Below the pieces are notes generated by a model. That model saw nothing but the letters and a program-made list of their open reading frames with translations. It was not told where the DNA came from and did not search any database. From contig CAXULQ010000001.1 in NCBI GenBank assembly GCA_964251965.1, forward strand, positions 310,001-374,000: a DNA stretch of 64,000 bases, written 5' to 3'. Source of the stretch: Mucilaginibacter_A sp964251965 (GTDB lineage Bacteria > Bacteroidota > Bacteroidia > Sphingobacteriales > Sphingobacteriaceae). Positions 27,241-34,919 of the stretch are shown in pieces (within the stretch, counting starts at the first letter, position 1; every line of letters begins with the position of its first letter). Made by a program: the position numbers and the translations under genes.

Positions 27241-27281
27241 TACTGCTTTTACTCACAACTTTTAGGTGATAAAAGAAGTAT
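27241..27281. repeat. Facing pair of dispersed motifs at the hemF end
   Basis: TACTGCTTTTA at 27241-27251, and TTTTAGGTGATAAAAGAAG plus TAT ending at 27281, four bases beyond the hemF stop. Confidence 0.7.
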
Positions 27282-27285
27282 AGGT

Positions 27286-28221
27286 TCAACTAACCCAGTC
27301 AACACCTTTATGCAAAAGACGCACAGTTTTTTCTTCTTCACTACCAGAGTTTGGTTGAAAATTATAAACCCAATTGGCCTGTGGCGGCAAACTCATCAAA
27401 ATTGATTCTATCCTTCCGTTGGTTTCTAAACCGAATTTTGTTCCCGCATCATAAACCAGGTTAAACTCCGCATATCTTCCGCGCCTTTGGTACTGCCAGT
27501 TTTGCTCTTCTTTGGTGAAGGTTTTATGTCGGTTCCGGTTTACCAGTTCTGTATAAACGGGAATAAAAGTACGGCCAACACTTTTAGAAAATTCAAAAAT
27601 ATCTGTCCAGCTTAAATCATCATTAGCAGCCAAACGGTCAAAGAAGATACCGCCGATCCCGCGTGTTTCATGTCGATGTTTAATGCAGAAGTATTCATCG
27701 GCCCAGGTTTTAAACCGGGGATAAAACTCCTGATGGTAAGTATCGCAGCAGTTTTTAAGCTGCCGGTGAAAAAAACGGGCATCTTCTTCGATCACATAAT
27801 GAGGCGTTAAATCAATGCCGCCGCCAAACCAGCGGACAGGTTTATCGCCAAAAACAGAAGAAGGCATTTCGAAATAACGGATATTCATGTGGATGATGGG
27901 CACCCAAGGATGGTTGGGGTGGATAACGATAGAAACGCCGGTTGCAAAAAAATCATCCTGATCTACAATCAAAGATTTTTTAAGCGTATGCGGCAACTTT
28001 CCGTAAACAGCCGAAAAATTAACCCCTCCTTTCTCAATAATATTTCCGTTCAAAATAACCCGCGAACGGCCTCCGCCGCCACCTTCACGCTGCCAGTTTT
28101 CCTGCTCAAAATGTGCTTCTCCGTCTAAATGCTCTAAAGCAGCACAAATTTCATCTTGTATTAAACGGTACTCTTCCGCTATCTGTTCTTTCGTTGCTAT
28201 CTGTTCTTTCACAATCATCAC
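27286..28221 (-). CDS. hemF: Oxygen-dependent coproporphyrinogen III oxidase
   Basis: A 311-residue cytosolic haem-biosynthesis enzyme that oxidatively decarboxylates coproporphyrinogen III to protoporphyrinogen IX. Family hallmarks are GGGGRSRVI near the N-terminus, VSIVIHPNHPWVPIIHMNIRYFE, WFGGGIDLTPHYV, FCIKHRHETRGIGGIFFD and GRYAEFNLVYDAGTKFGLETNGRIESILMSLPP. The N-terminus contains a small tandem duplication (KEQIAT/KEQIAE) produced by a 15-base direct repeat near 28179-28213; the second methionine codon or a shorter start is possible. It is followed at once by a motif copy. The MFS transporter gene upstream ends 35 bases away and may be in the same transcript. Confidence 0.97.
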   Translation of the reverse strand: MMIVKEQIATKEQIAEEYRLIQDEICAALEHLDGEAHFEQENWQREGGGGGRSRVILNGNIIEKGGVNFSAVYGKLPHTLKKSLIVDQDDFFATGVSIVIHPNHPWVPIIHMNIRYFEMPSSVFGDKPVRWFGGGIDLTPHYVIEEDARFFHRQLKNCCDTYHQEFYPRFKTWADEYFCIKHRHETRGIGGIFFDRLAANDDLSWTDIFEFSKSVGRTFIPVYTELVNRNRHKTFTKEEQNWQYQRRGRYAEFNLVYDAGTKFGLETNGRIESILMSLPPQANWVYNFQPNSGSEEEKTVRLLHKGVDWVS

Positions 28222-28256
28222 CGCATCATTTAATACTACAAGTAAAATTTACTATT

Positions 28257-29525
28257 TTATACGTTAATGGCAGAGCTTGAGTTTGGTTTTAACACGTCAT
28301 CTTCCAAATAATCTAAGTCTTTTCCGAAACTTTCTTTCAATTGGTTTACTGCAAAAAACGCAATCACAATCAACACAACCATCATAATCCTGGCACTGCT
28401 GATAATACCATAATTAGCTACTAATTTTTCGAAGATGTAAGTGATTGGGATTAATGCACCGCGAACAAAATTAGGAACCGTTGTAGTAACCGTTGCACGG
28501 ATGTTGGTGCCGAATTGCTCGGAAGCAATCGTAACAAATGTAGCCCAGTAGCCGCAGGAAAAACCCATAAACAAGCATAGCCAGATAAATTGTTGTTCTG
28601 AAAGATGTGTTGCCTGCAAATAAACAAACACGCTGATAAGCGATAAAACGTGAAAAAGCATCATGGTCAGCTTGCGCGAGCGTGTTATTTGGGCTAATAA
28701 ACCGGCAACCAAACCACCGGCGGCAATACCAAAATAAGTGTATAAAATGCCTGTGCCCGCGCTTAAAACCTGTTTTGCCTGTAATGCTTTTCCTATTTCT
28801 GGTGCCTGGGTAACCAAAATACCAACCACAAACCACAGCGGCGCGCCCATTAAAATACAACTGAGGTATTTAAAAAACCTTTTCCGGTTGTTAAACAGCA
28901 TCAGCATATTGCCACGGATTACGCCGGTATGTTTTGCTTCTTTAAACATCCCGCTTTCAAAAGTTCCTGCCCGAAGCAGCAGCAGCAAAAACCCTAAACC
29001 GCCGCCAACAAAATAGGCTGTTTGCCAGGTAAAATTTTTCGCTACAGTTGCTGCTGCCGCTGCGCCAAATAAACCGACTACGGCAACAATCATCGTCCCG
29101 TAGCCACGGTTATTTTTGCTGATCGTTTCGCTCACTAAAGTAATCCCGGCACCTAATTCTCCGGCAAGGCCGATGCCGGCAGCAAAACGTATAAAGCCGT
29201 ACATTTCAATCGAATGTACCAATCCGTTGGCAAAATTGGCTATCGAATACAACAGGATCGAACCAAATAATACCTTTATCCTGCCAAATTTATCACCAAT
29301 AACTCCCCATAAAATTCCTCCGATCAACAAACCTCCCATTTGCATGTTTAGTACAAATTCGCCATCGGTTCGCATGTTTTCCGGCTTTACACCTATATCT
29401 TTAAAGCTTTGAATACGAACTATTGAAAAAATAACCAGATCATATATATCTACAAAATAGCCTAAGGCAGCAACAATTACTAAAAAAATGATGTTACTTT
29501 TTTTTACAGTTGTTAAGGATGTCAT
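28257..29525 (-). CDS. Major facilitator superfamily transporter
   Basis: A 422-residue inner-membrane carrier with about 12 transmembrane helices. The family signature between helices 2 and 3 is seen as GVIGDKFGRIKVLFGS, and a related IGLAGELGAGITLVSE lies in helix 5 territory. The start YFVDIYDLVIFSIVR with acidic residues in helix 1 recalls the metabolite:H+ symporter (MHS/SHS) groups that take up carboxylates, sugars or aromatic acids. The substrate is not determinable from sequence alone. It is upstream of hemF on the same strand. Confidence 0.88.
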   Translation of the reverse strand: MTSLTTVKKSNIIFLVIVAALGYFVDIYDLVIFSIVRIQSFKDIGVKPENMRTDGEFVLNMQMGGLLIGGILWGVIGDKFGRIKVLFGSILLYSIANFANGLVHSIEMYGFIRFAAGIGLAGELGAGITLVSETISKNNRGYGTMIVAVVGLFGAAAAATVAKNFTWQTAYFVGGGLGFLLLLLRAGTFESGMFKEAKHTGVIRGNMLMLFNNRKRFFKYLSCILMGAPLWFVVGILVTQAPEIGKALQAKQVLSAGTGILYTYFGIAAGGLVAGLLAQITRSRKLTMMLFHVLSLISVFVYLQATHLSEQQFIWLCLFMGFSCGYWATFVTIASEQFGTNIRATVTTTVPNFVRGALIPITYIFEKLVANYGIISSARIMMVVLIVIAFFAVNQLKESFGKDLDYLEDDVLKPNSSSAINV

Positions 29526-29614
29526 ATCAAAAATATGATTAGCAGAATTATAAAGATGGTAAATATATTTAATTTCAAATGATGAAAAAAAATAGCTTTA
29601 ACAATAAAAAGCAT

Positions 29615-29628
29615 GATAAAAGAAGCAT
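29615..29628. repeat. Dispersed motif copy in a divergent promoter region
   Basis: GATAAAAGAAGCAT between the divergent transporter and alcohol dehydrogenase genes. The paired TTTTA half is missing. Confidence 0.6.
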
Positions 29629-29687
29629 TATGAATTTACGTTCAAAAGCTATTCCCGACAATTCAAAATTCGGATTATATTAGCCTG

Positions 29688-30842
29688 ATGGAAAATTTTA
29701 TTCAATACAACCCAACTAAACTTGTATTTGGCCGGGAAGTGGCAGACCAGCTTCCGGCAGAAATTTCCTGGAAAAAAGCCATCGTAATTATTGGTGAAAA
29801 CTCAGCCAAAAAAAATGGATTGTATGCGCGTGTGGTTTCTTTAATGAATATGGCAGGTTTAGAGCACATCACTTTTGAAGGTGTTAAAGCTAGTGCAACT
29901 TACCAGGATGCAGACAAAGCCGTAAAAGCAGCGAAAGATTATCAGGCAGAAGTGGTTATTGCCATCGGCGGCTGTTCGGTTATTGATACTGCGAAAGCCG
30001 TGGCCGCCGGTTATTACTGCAATCATTCTGTTTGGGATTTTTTTATGCTAAAAGAAGCATCTCCCCAAAAAGCACTCCCGGTGTTAAACATTCTTACCAT
30101 TGCTTCCACTGGTTCGGCCGTAAACAATACTTCTGTTTTGTGCGATTATGAAACAGGCATCAAAAAAGATTTCAGTTCGCCGCTGTTCTATGCCAAAACT
30201 GCATTTCTCGACCCTTATTTTTCTGTAAATGTGCCTGCCAAACAAACTGCCCTCGGCGTTTCTACCATGATCGCTTACACCATTCAGCAGTTTTTAAACG
30301 AAGGAGATGCTGTTTTAACTGATTATTTTTCGGCAGATGTTGTTCGCCTGGCCATTCAATACGGCAAAGAAGTGATGCAGAATTTGCAGGATTACCAAAT
30401 CCGCGCCAATTTAATGTGGCTGGCAACTGTTGCTTTAAACGATACGCTTAGCGCGGGAAGAAATTATACCGATAAAAGTATCACATGCATTGCTTTTGCC
30501 TTAGATGTGCGCTACGAAATTGGGCACGGCGCATCTTTGGCTATTGTTTTATGTGCCTGGCTGAAGTATCACCAATACAGATATTTGAACCGGATTAAGT
30601 TTTTGGCGAAGCAAGTTTTTGGGTGTGAAACTGTTGATTATGATACTACAGCCATCCTCTTCATCAAAAAAATGGAAGATTTTTATCGCTCTATCCAAGT
30701 TCCGGTAAGGCTTTCTGAAGCTGGGATTTGTTCTCTCGAAAAAGAAAACATATTGAAGGGTTTTCAATTAAATAAAATAACGGTAAGCAATTATAAAATG
30801 ACCGACAAAGATTATGAAGCGTTGCTGGAACTGATGTGGTAA
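29688..30842 (+). CDS. Iron-containing alcohol dehydrogenase
   Basis: A 384-residue group III alcohol dehydrogenase of the butanol-dehydrogenase/YqhD type. The N-terminal NAD(P) domain begins YNPTKLVFGREVADQLP and carries IAIGGCSVIDTAKAVAAG, the nucleotide-binding glycine-rich turn. The C-terminal helical domain has metal-site residues around IGHGASLAIV and a downstream His in AWLKYH. It interconverts alcohols and aldehydes with a nicotinamide cofactor. Some active-site positions differ from the usual GxxHGxxxxxxxP string, so activity is likely but not certain. A motif copy sits in frame at 30040-30060 (encoding MLKEASP), and another follows the stop by 20 bases. Confidence 0.88.
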   Translation: MENFIQYNPTKLVFGREVADQLPAEISWKKAIVIIGENSAKKNGLYARVVSLMNMAGLEHITFEGVKASATYQDADKAVKAAKDYQAEVVIAIGGCSVIDTAKAVAAGYYCNHSVWDFFMLKEASPQKALPVLNILTIASTGSAVNNTSVLCDYETGIKKDFSSPLFYAKTAFLDPYFSVNVPAKQTALGVSTMIAYTIQQFLNEGDAVLTDYFSADVVRLAIQYGKEVMQNLQDYQIRANLMWLATVALNDTLSAGRNYTDKSITCIAFALDVRYEIGHGASLAIVLCAWLKYHQYRYLNRIKFLAKQVFGCETVDYDTTAILFIKKMEDFYRSIQVPVRLSEAGICSLEKENILKGFQLNKITVSNYKMTDKDYEALLELMW

Positions 30843-30861
30843 AGATCGAAGAAGTTGAACA

Positions 30862-30883
30862 ATGCTTCTTTTATCACCTAAAA
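30862..30883. repeat. Dispersed motif copy between convergent genes
   Basis: ATGCTTCTTTTATCACCTAA plus AA, the commonest full form of the motif, 20 bases after the alcohol dehydrogenase stop. Confidence 0.8.
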
Positions 30884-30908
30884 ATTAATGTTTTAAGTTG
30901 AAATGATT

Positions 30909-31445
30909 TTATCGCACAGCTAAATTAGGATTTGTAAACGGATACCTTCCGCCAAAATCTTCTACCCAATAATAATTGTAAACGTACGCGCCGATTTCTT
31001 TAAAAGCCGGGTTCATCAGATTTTTGCAGTGCGTTTCGCTTTTAAATAATTCCTGGTTTACCTGCTCTATAGATTGCTGTCCGGCTGCAATATTTTCGCC
31101 AATTACATATCGCTGGAAACCGGCCGTGCCATAACCAACTTTCTCAAACCGTTCTTTAATGTGGTCGCCGTTCTGACTTTCATGACTAAAATAATTGTTG
31201 TTAGCCATATCTTCCGCATGATTTTTAGCAGCAGAAGCCAAAAGGTCATTCCAAACAACGGGTGCTACAGGCTTCATATACACATTGCCGCAATTGCAGC
31301 CACGGGTGCGGATTTGGTTAATTTGATGAAGAACTTCTGCTTTAAAACTGAAATTTTTACCGATAAAAGAAGCATCCTCCCGAATGAAAGACACACAGAA
31401 AAAAAATGGGACAACGAGCAGGAATTTTAAACGAAGTAATTTCAT
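30909..31445 (-). CDS. Secreted CAP-domain (SCP/PR1) protein
   Basis: A 178-residue exported protein with a signal peptide (residues about 1-20, LLVVPFFFCVSF). It has one CAP/SCP domain: ILHQINQIRTRGC, WNDLLASAAKNHAEDMANNNYFSHES with a characteristic His, IGENIAAG with the conserved Glu-Asn, and FKSETHCKNLMNPAFKEIGAYV near the end. The His and Glu residues form the cavity seen in bacterial CAP proteins. Roles range from peptidase-like to lipid binding and are not settled. A motif copy (31354-31378) overlaps codons just behind the signal sequence. It follows the DlgD-like dehydrogenase by 67 bases on the same strand. Confidence 0.9.
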   Translation of the reverse strand: MKLLRLKFLLVVPFFFCVSFIREDASFIGKNFSFKAEVLHQINQIRTRGCNCGNVYMKPVAPVVWNDLLASAAKNHAEDMANNNYFSHESQNGDHIKERFEKVGYGTAGFQRYVIGENIAAGQQSIEQVNQELFKSETHCKNLMNPAFKEIGAYVYNYYWVEDFGGRYPFTNPNLAVR

Positions 31446-31512
31446 GTGCTAACCATCAGGTTTTGATGTTGGATGGTAAACGCAAAAAATGGTTTAAAGG
31501 TACTTGGGATAT

Positions 31513-32496
31513 TTATAGCTGTTGGACTTGCCGCCAGATTTCTTCGTTTACCGGGATTCCTTCTGCCATGTTTTTATTTCTGGTGATCAGCGTTTTTTCT
31601 CCGGGATACCAGATTTTTCCGCCGTTCTCGTCTGTAGCACTGGATTTGGTGTAATTAATAATCTGTTCGATTAAATTTGAATGAAGGTTGGGCTGATAAA
31701 TGGCAATAAAAGTTTGTGATACGCCAGATTCATTTTTGGAAGCCGTAATTTCTTTTGTTGATTTTCCTCCTGTCAAAGCCGTAAGTACAACATCAAGCAT
31801 CAGCGAAAGCCCTGAGCCTTTCCACATGCCAATCGGCAAAGCCCTTTCCGTTTTGCGGATTGCTTCCGCATCGGTTGTCAAATTTCCTTCCTGGTCATAT
31901 CCTCCCGGAAAAGGCAGCGCTTCATCTTTTAACTGGTATTCTTGCAGCTTCCCGTACGAATATTGTGAAATAGCCATATCTAAAACCAAATGTCCTGCTG
32001 CTTTTGGCACTGCAATTACGATCGGATTATTGCCCAAACGCGGTTCTTTGCCTCCCCAGGGCGGCATATTGGCAATCGTATTGGTAAAACAAATGCCGAT
32101 ACAACCGGCTTCGGCTGCTTGCCAGCCGTACGTTCCTCCGCGCATCCAATGGTTGGTATTTTTAATGCTGACACAACCAATTCCGTTTTCTTTTGCCAGA
32201 GAAATTGCCCGCCGCATTGCTAAAGAAGCATTGTACATTCCAGGTGCTAAATGCCCGTCCCAATTGCACAACGATCCATTTTTACTTAATTCTTTCGGTT
32301 CGGCATTTGGGTTGACCAAACCATTTTTAACATGCCCAACAAAAGTAGGGAAACGGTTTAAGCCATGCGAATACACGCCATCCAAACTGTTTTGGGCAAA
32401 AATTTGAGAACACAAAACTGCTTTGGGTTCAGAAAAAGAATGTTTCAAAAGTATCCTTTCAAATTCTTTTTGTAAGTCGTTGTAAAATATATGCAT
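31513..32496 (-). CDS. dlgD: Malate/L-lactate dehydrogenase family, probable 2,3-diketo-L-gulonate reductase
   Basis: A 327-residue NAD(P)H-dependent dehydrogenase of the LDH2/MDH2 fold, unrelated to Rossmann lactate dehydrogenases. The catalytic histidine is in GVYSHGLNRF at position 44, the same number as in E. coli YiaK/DlgD. Other signatures are VSIKNTNHWMRGGTYGWQAAEAGCIGICFTNT and LVLDMAISQYSYGK, with GLSLMLDVVLTALTGG near the end. The E. coli enzyme reduces 2,3-diketo-L-gulonate in L-ascorbate or L-lyxose breakdown. Substrate transfer to this homologue is inference; no ulaA- or yia-like genes are nearby. Confidence 0.85.
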   Translation of the reverse strand: MHIFYNDLQKEFERILLKHSFSEPKAVLCSQIFAQNSLDGVYSHGLNRFPTFVGHVKNGLVNPNAEPKELSKNGSLCNWDGHLAPGMYNASLAMRRAISLAKENGIGCVSIKNTNHWMRGGTYGWQAAEAGCIGICFTNTIANMPPWGGKEPRLGNNPIVIAVPKAAGHLVLDMAISQYSYGKLQEYQLKDEALPFPGGYDQEGNLTTDAEAIRKTERALPIGMWKGSGLSLMLDVVLTALTGGKSTKEITASKNESGVSQTFIAIYQPNLHSNLIEQIINYTKSSATDENGGKIWYPGEKTLITRNKNMAEGIPVNEEIWRQVQQL

Positions 32497-32567
32497 CAGT
32501 TTTTAACATTCGTAAAATTTATTGTTCAGCAGGTTTGCTGATAAGAAACTAAAATTTACTGCATAAA

Positions 32568-32596
32568 AAAAGCCTTTCAACAGATGAAAGACTTTT
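32568..32596. terminator. Intrinsic terminator behind the cold shock gene
   Basis: Stem AAAAGCCTTTCA/TGAAAGACTTTT with a single A-C mismatch and a 5-base loop, 26 bases after the csp stop. Confidence 0.85.
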
Positions 32597-32621
32597 CATT
32601 AAGGTTCGGTATATGTTTGTA

Positions 32622-32819
32622 TCAAGCTTTTTTCACGTTTACTGCTTGCAACCCTTTTCTGCCTTCTTCAACATCATACTGTACATTATCATTGTCTTTA
32701 ATCGCGTTCACACCACCTTGAACGTCTTTAAAGTGTACGAACAGATCTTTACCATCATCGGTAACGATAAAACCATAACCTTTTTGAGTGTTAAACCACT
32801 TTACTTTTCCAGTTTTCAT
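32622..32819 (-). CDS. Cold shock protein, CspA family
   Basis: A 65-residue single cold-shock (OB-fold) domain. The RNA-binding RNP1 motif is KGYGFIV (residues about 13-19) and RNP2 is DLFVHF (about 25-30). MKTGKVKWFNTQKG is the standard opening. Such proteins bind single-stranded RNA and melt secondary structure; they are often abundant at low temperature or during growth. It is monocistronic, with about 125 bases upstream that include a motif copy and an A/T-rich 5' untranslated stretch, and a terminator behind it. Confidence 0.97.
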   Translation of the reverse strand: MKTGKVKWFNTQKGYGFIVTDDGKDLFVHFKDVQGGVNAIKDNDNVQYDVEEGRKGLQAVNVKKA

Positions 32820-32905
32820 AGCATTTTATTACAATTAAATTAATGGTTTAATTTATAAAAACTTAACTGTAAAATAAAAATAATTAAAACAAAAAAAGAT
32901 TAAGG

Positions 32906-32930
32906 TTTTTTACCGGTAAAAACAGTATCC
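32906..32930. repeat. Dispersed motif copy after the peroxiredoxin gene
   Basis: TTTACCGGTAAAAACAGTAT plus CC, a form with an extra TTTACC/GGTAAA palindrome, 15 bases beyond the peroxiredoxin stop. Confidence 0.75.
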
Positions 32931-32945
32931 GTGTTTAAAATTTTG

Positions 32946-33581
32946 TTACTTATTTGGCTGTGGCGTTAACCTTAAATAAGGCTTAACTTCGATATAACCT
33001 TTTGGAAATTTAGCCGGAATATCTTCTGTTTTGATAGCAGGCAAAACCACAACTTGTTCGCCGTCCTTCCAATCAGCAGGCGTGGCTACACTATGATATG
33101 CTGTTAATTGTAAAGAATCTATCACACGTAAAATTTCCTGAAAATTTCTTCCGGTTGAGGCCGGATAACTGATAATCAGCTTTACAATTTTGTTCGGGTC
33201 GATGATAAACAAGGAACGTATGGTTGCATTAACAGAAGCATTTGGATGGATCATGTCATAAGCTTCAGAAATTTCTTTGTTCTCATCGGCAATAATCGGG
33301 AAGGTAACTTCTACATCCTGCGTTTCGTTAATATCATTGATCCAGCTTTGGTGATTTTCTACAGAATCTACGCTTAACGCAATTACTTTTACGTTACGCT
33401 TTTCAAATTCTTCTTTCAGCGACGCCGTTTTGCCTAATTCTGTCGTACAAACTGGGGTGTAATCTCCTGGATGCGAAAATAAAACGCCCCAGCTATCACC
33501 TAAATAACTATAGAAATCGATTTCTCCCAGAGACGTTTTCGCTTGGAAATTGGGTGCTTTGTCCCCTAATCTTAAACTCAT
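32946..33581 (-). CDS. Peroxiredoxin, Prx6 (1-Cys-like) type
   Basis: A 211-residue thiol peroxidase. The peroxidatic cysteine is Cys45 in HPGDYTPVCTTELG, followed by the catalytic-site Arg in a later strand. The length and the C-terminal extension (ATPADWKDGEQVVVLPAIK) place it in the Prx6 subfamily and not AhpC. I see no second cysteine suited to resolve the disulphide, so an outside thiol is probably needed. It reduces hydrogen peroxide and organic hydroperoxides in the cytosol. A promoter -7-like TAGTTTTG occurs upstream on the minus strand, between the gene and the ribosomal-protein operon terminator. Confidence 0.95.
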   Translation of the reverse strand: MSLRLGDKAPNFQAKTSLGEIDFYSYLGDSWGVLFSHPGDYTPVCTTELGKTASLKEEFEKRNVKVIALSVDSVENHQSWINDINETQDVEVTFPIIADENKEISEAYDMIHPNASVNATIRSLFIIDPNKIVKLIISYPASTGRNFQEILRVIDSLQLTAYHSVATPADWKDGEQVVVLPAIKTEDIPAKFPKGYIEVKPYLRLTPQPNK

Positions 33582-33656
33582 GATGCTTAAATTAAATTTG
33601 AATAATAATCTACTAAAGTAGTAGAGAATCTTGTCATAACAAAACTATAATTCAAC

Positions 33657-33688
33657 AAAAAAGGGAACCCGTTCGAGTTCCCTTTTTT
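33657..33688. terminator. Intrinsic terminator of the thrS-infC-rpmI-rplT operon
   Basis: GGGAAC/GTTCCC stem (33663-33668 and 33677-33682) flanked by A6 and T6, about 25 bases after rplT. Confidence 0.92.
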
Positions 33689-33710
33689 AATCTAAAGCAG
33701 ACAGTTTAAT

Positions 33711-34055
33711 TTATTTTACCGAATCAACAACTGCTTTAAAAGCATCCGGATGATTCATGGCTAAATCAGCTAAAACCTTACGGTTTAAAGTGATTTTCGC
33801 TGTGTTTAATTTTCCCATTAATTGAGAATAAGAAATGCCGTGCTGACGTGCACCAGCGTTGATCCGCTGAATCCACAATCCCCTGAACTCTCTTTTTTTA
33901 GTTTTACGGTCGCGGTATGCATATTGCAAACCTTTTTCAACTGTATTTTTGGCAACAGTGTAAACCTTGCTGCGTGAACCCCAATAACCTTTGGCGAGGT
34001 TCATTATTTTTTTTCTGCGTCTTCTTGACGCTACTACATTGACTGAACGTGGCAT
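33711..34055 (-). CDS. rplT: 50S ribosomal protein L20
   Basis: A 114-residue ribosomal protein starting MPRSVNVVASRRRRKKIMNLAKGYWGSRSK. It has the long basic N-terminal extension and the conserved GYRDRKTKKREFRGLWIQRINAG-type region (here AYRDRK and FRGLWIQRINAGARQHG). It is a primary 23S rRNA-binding protein essential for early large-subunit assembly, and in many bacteria represses its own operon. It is the last gene of the conserved thrS-infC-rpmI-rplT cluster and is closed by a terminator. Confidence 0.99.
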   Translation of the reverse strand: MPRSVNVVASRRRRKKIMNLAKGYWGSRSKVYTVAKNTVEKGLQYAYRDRKTKKREFRGLWIQRINAGARQHGISYSQLMGKLNTAKITLNRKVLADLAMNHPDAFKAVVDSVK

Positions 34056-34129
34056 TTTTTAAAATTTTTGGTAGTGGGTGCTTCAATTAAGAAGACTTGC
34101 AGACCCGAATACCTGGTTAAACATTTTTG

Positions 34130-34330
34130 TTACTTACCGATACAAAGCATCCGTTTTACGTTGCCCATGTCCGCATCAGACACTAAACTGGTGTGGCCCA
34201 AAGCTCGTTTACGTTTGGTTGACATCTTGGTTAAGATGTGGCTTTTAAAAGCATTTTTTCTGGCGATTTTACCGCTTCCAGTAAGCTTAAAACGCTTTTT
34301 GGCACTGGAATTGGTTTTCATTTTTGGCAT
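34130..34330 (-). CDS. rpmI: 50S ribosomal protein L35
   Basis: A 66-residue basic protein with the full family pattern: MPKMKTNSSAKKRFKLTGSG, then KIARKNAFKSHILTKMSTKRKRALGH. It binds the large subunit near L20 and 23S rRNA. Spacing is 18 bases from the infC stop and 74 bases to rplT. The conserved order with infC and rplT confirms the call. Confidence 0.99.
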   Translation of the reverse strand: MPKMKTNSSAKKRFKLTGSGKIARKNAFKSHILTKMSTKRKRALGHTSLVSDADMGNVKRMLCIGK

Positions 34331-34348
34331 AATTGTTTTTTTAAACTT

Positions 34349-34918
34349 TTATTTTTTTGCTGCTTTAGGTGCTAATGTCAGGAACATCCGTTTACCTTCT
34401 AATTTTGGCAACTGTTCCACTTTTCCAACTTCTTCTACGGCCTGGGCAAAACGGAGCAACAAAATTTCTCCCTGCTCTTTATATACAATTGCCCTTCCTT
34501 TAAAATGCACATATGCCCTTACTTTTTCGCCGGCCTCTAAGAATTTTTGCGCATGTTTCAGCTTAAATTCAAAGTCATGGTCATCAGTATTGGGTCCAAA
34601 GCGGATTTCTTTAATAACGGTTTGCTTGGCATTGCTTTTAATCTCTTTCAGCTTTTTCTTCTGTTCGTAGATAAACTTGTTATAGTCTATAATTTTACAA
34701 ACGGGAGGTACTGCATTCGGGGAAATTTCCACCAAGTCCAACTCCTGTTCTTCGGCCATTGCCAAAGCAACCTTAGTGTTAAAAATTCCTGGTTCTACGT
34801 TATCTCCAACCAAACGAATTTCAGGAACCCTGATAAACTGATTGATATTATGTTCAGCTTCTTTCTTTTTAAAAGGAGGCCGCGGGCCTCTGCTGAAATT
34901 TGGTTTGTTTAATGCCAA
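34349..34918 (-). CDS. infC: Translation initiation factor IF-3
   Basis: A 189-residue initiation factor. The N-domain has NQFIRVPEIRLVGDN and LDLVEISPNAVPPVCKIIDYNKF; the C-domain has EIRFGPNTDDHDFEFKLKHAQKFLEAG and KVRAYVHFKGRAIVYKEQGE. IF-3 binds the 30S subunit, prevents premature 70S formation and checks the initiator codon. The only start compatible with the N-terminus (ALNKPNFSRGPRPPF) is a TTG at 34916-34918, one base after the thrS stop. Use of a non-AUG start by infC is a known autoregulatory device, since IF-3 discriminates against such codons. No better ATG is present. Confidence 0.97.
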   Translation of the reverse strand: MALNKPNFSRGPRPPFKKKEAEHNINQFIRVPEIRLVGDNVEPGIFNTKVALAMAEEQELDLVEISPNAVPPVCKIIDYNKFIYEQKKKLKEIKSNAKQTVIKEIRFGPNTDDHDFEFKLKHAQKFLEAGEKVRAYVHFKGRAIVYKEQGEILLLRFAQAVEEVGKVEQLPKLEGKRMFLTLAPKAAKK

Positions 34919-34919
34919 G

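Larger units (their letters stand above)
26902..27285. other. Intergenic region with motif hairpin and REP-like elements
   Basis: About 384 bases without a gene, between the hemF stop and the gyrA start. It holds an inverted motif pair (27037-27078), two REP-like palindromes (27119-27206) and another motif pair (27241-27281). A possible -7 element TATTTTTG for gyrA lies at 26921-26928 on the minus strand, but no -33 element is well placed. Confidence 0.6.

Noticed and set aside
28179..28213. Tandem 15-base repeat in the hemF start region as a phase-variable switch
   Set aside because: Only two units, and the full repeat period is a multiple of three, so slippage would not change the frame.
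31700..32407. 235-codon frame opposite the DlgD-like gene
   Set aside because: Antisense to a clearly conserved enzyme and without domain or promoter; a by-product of codon use.
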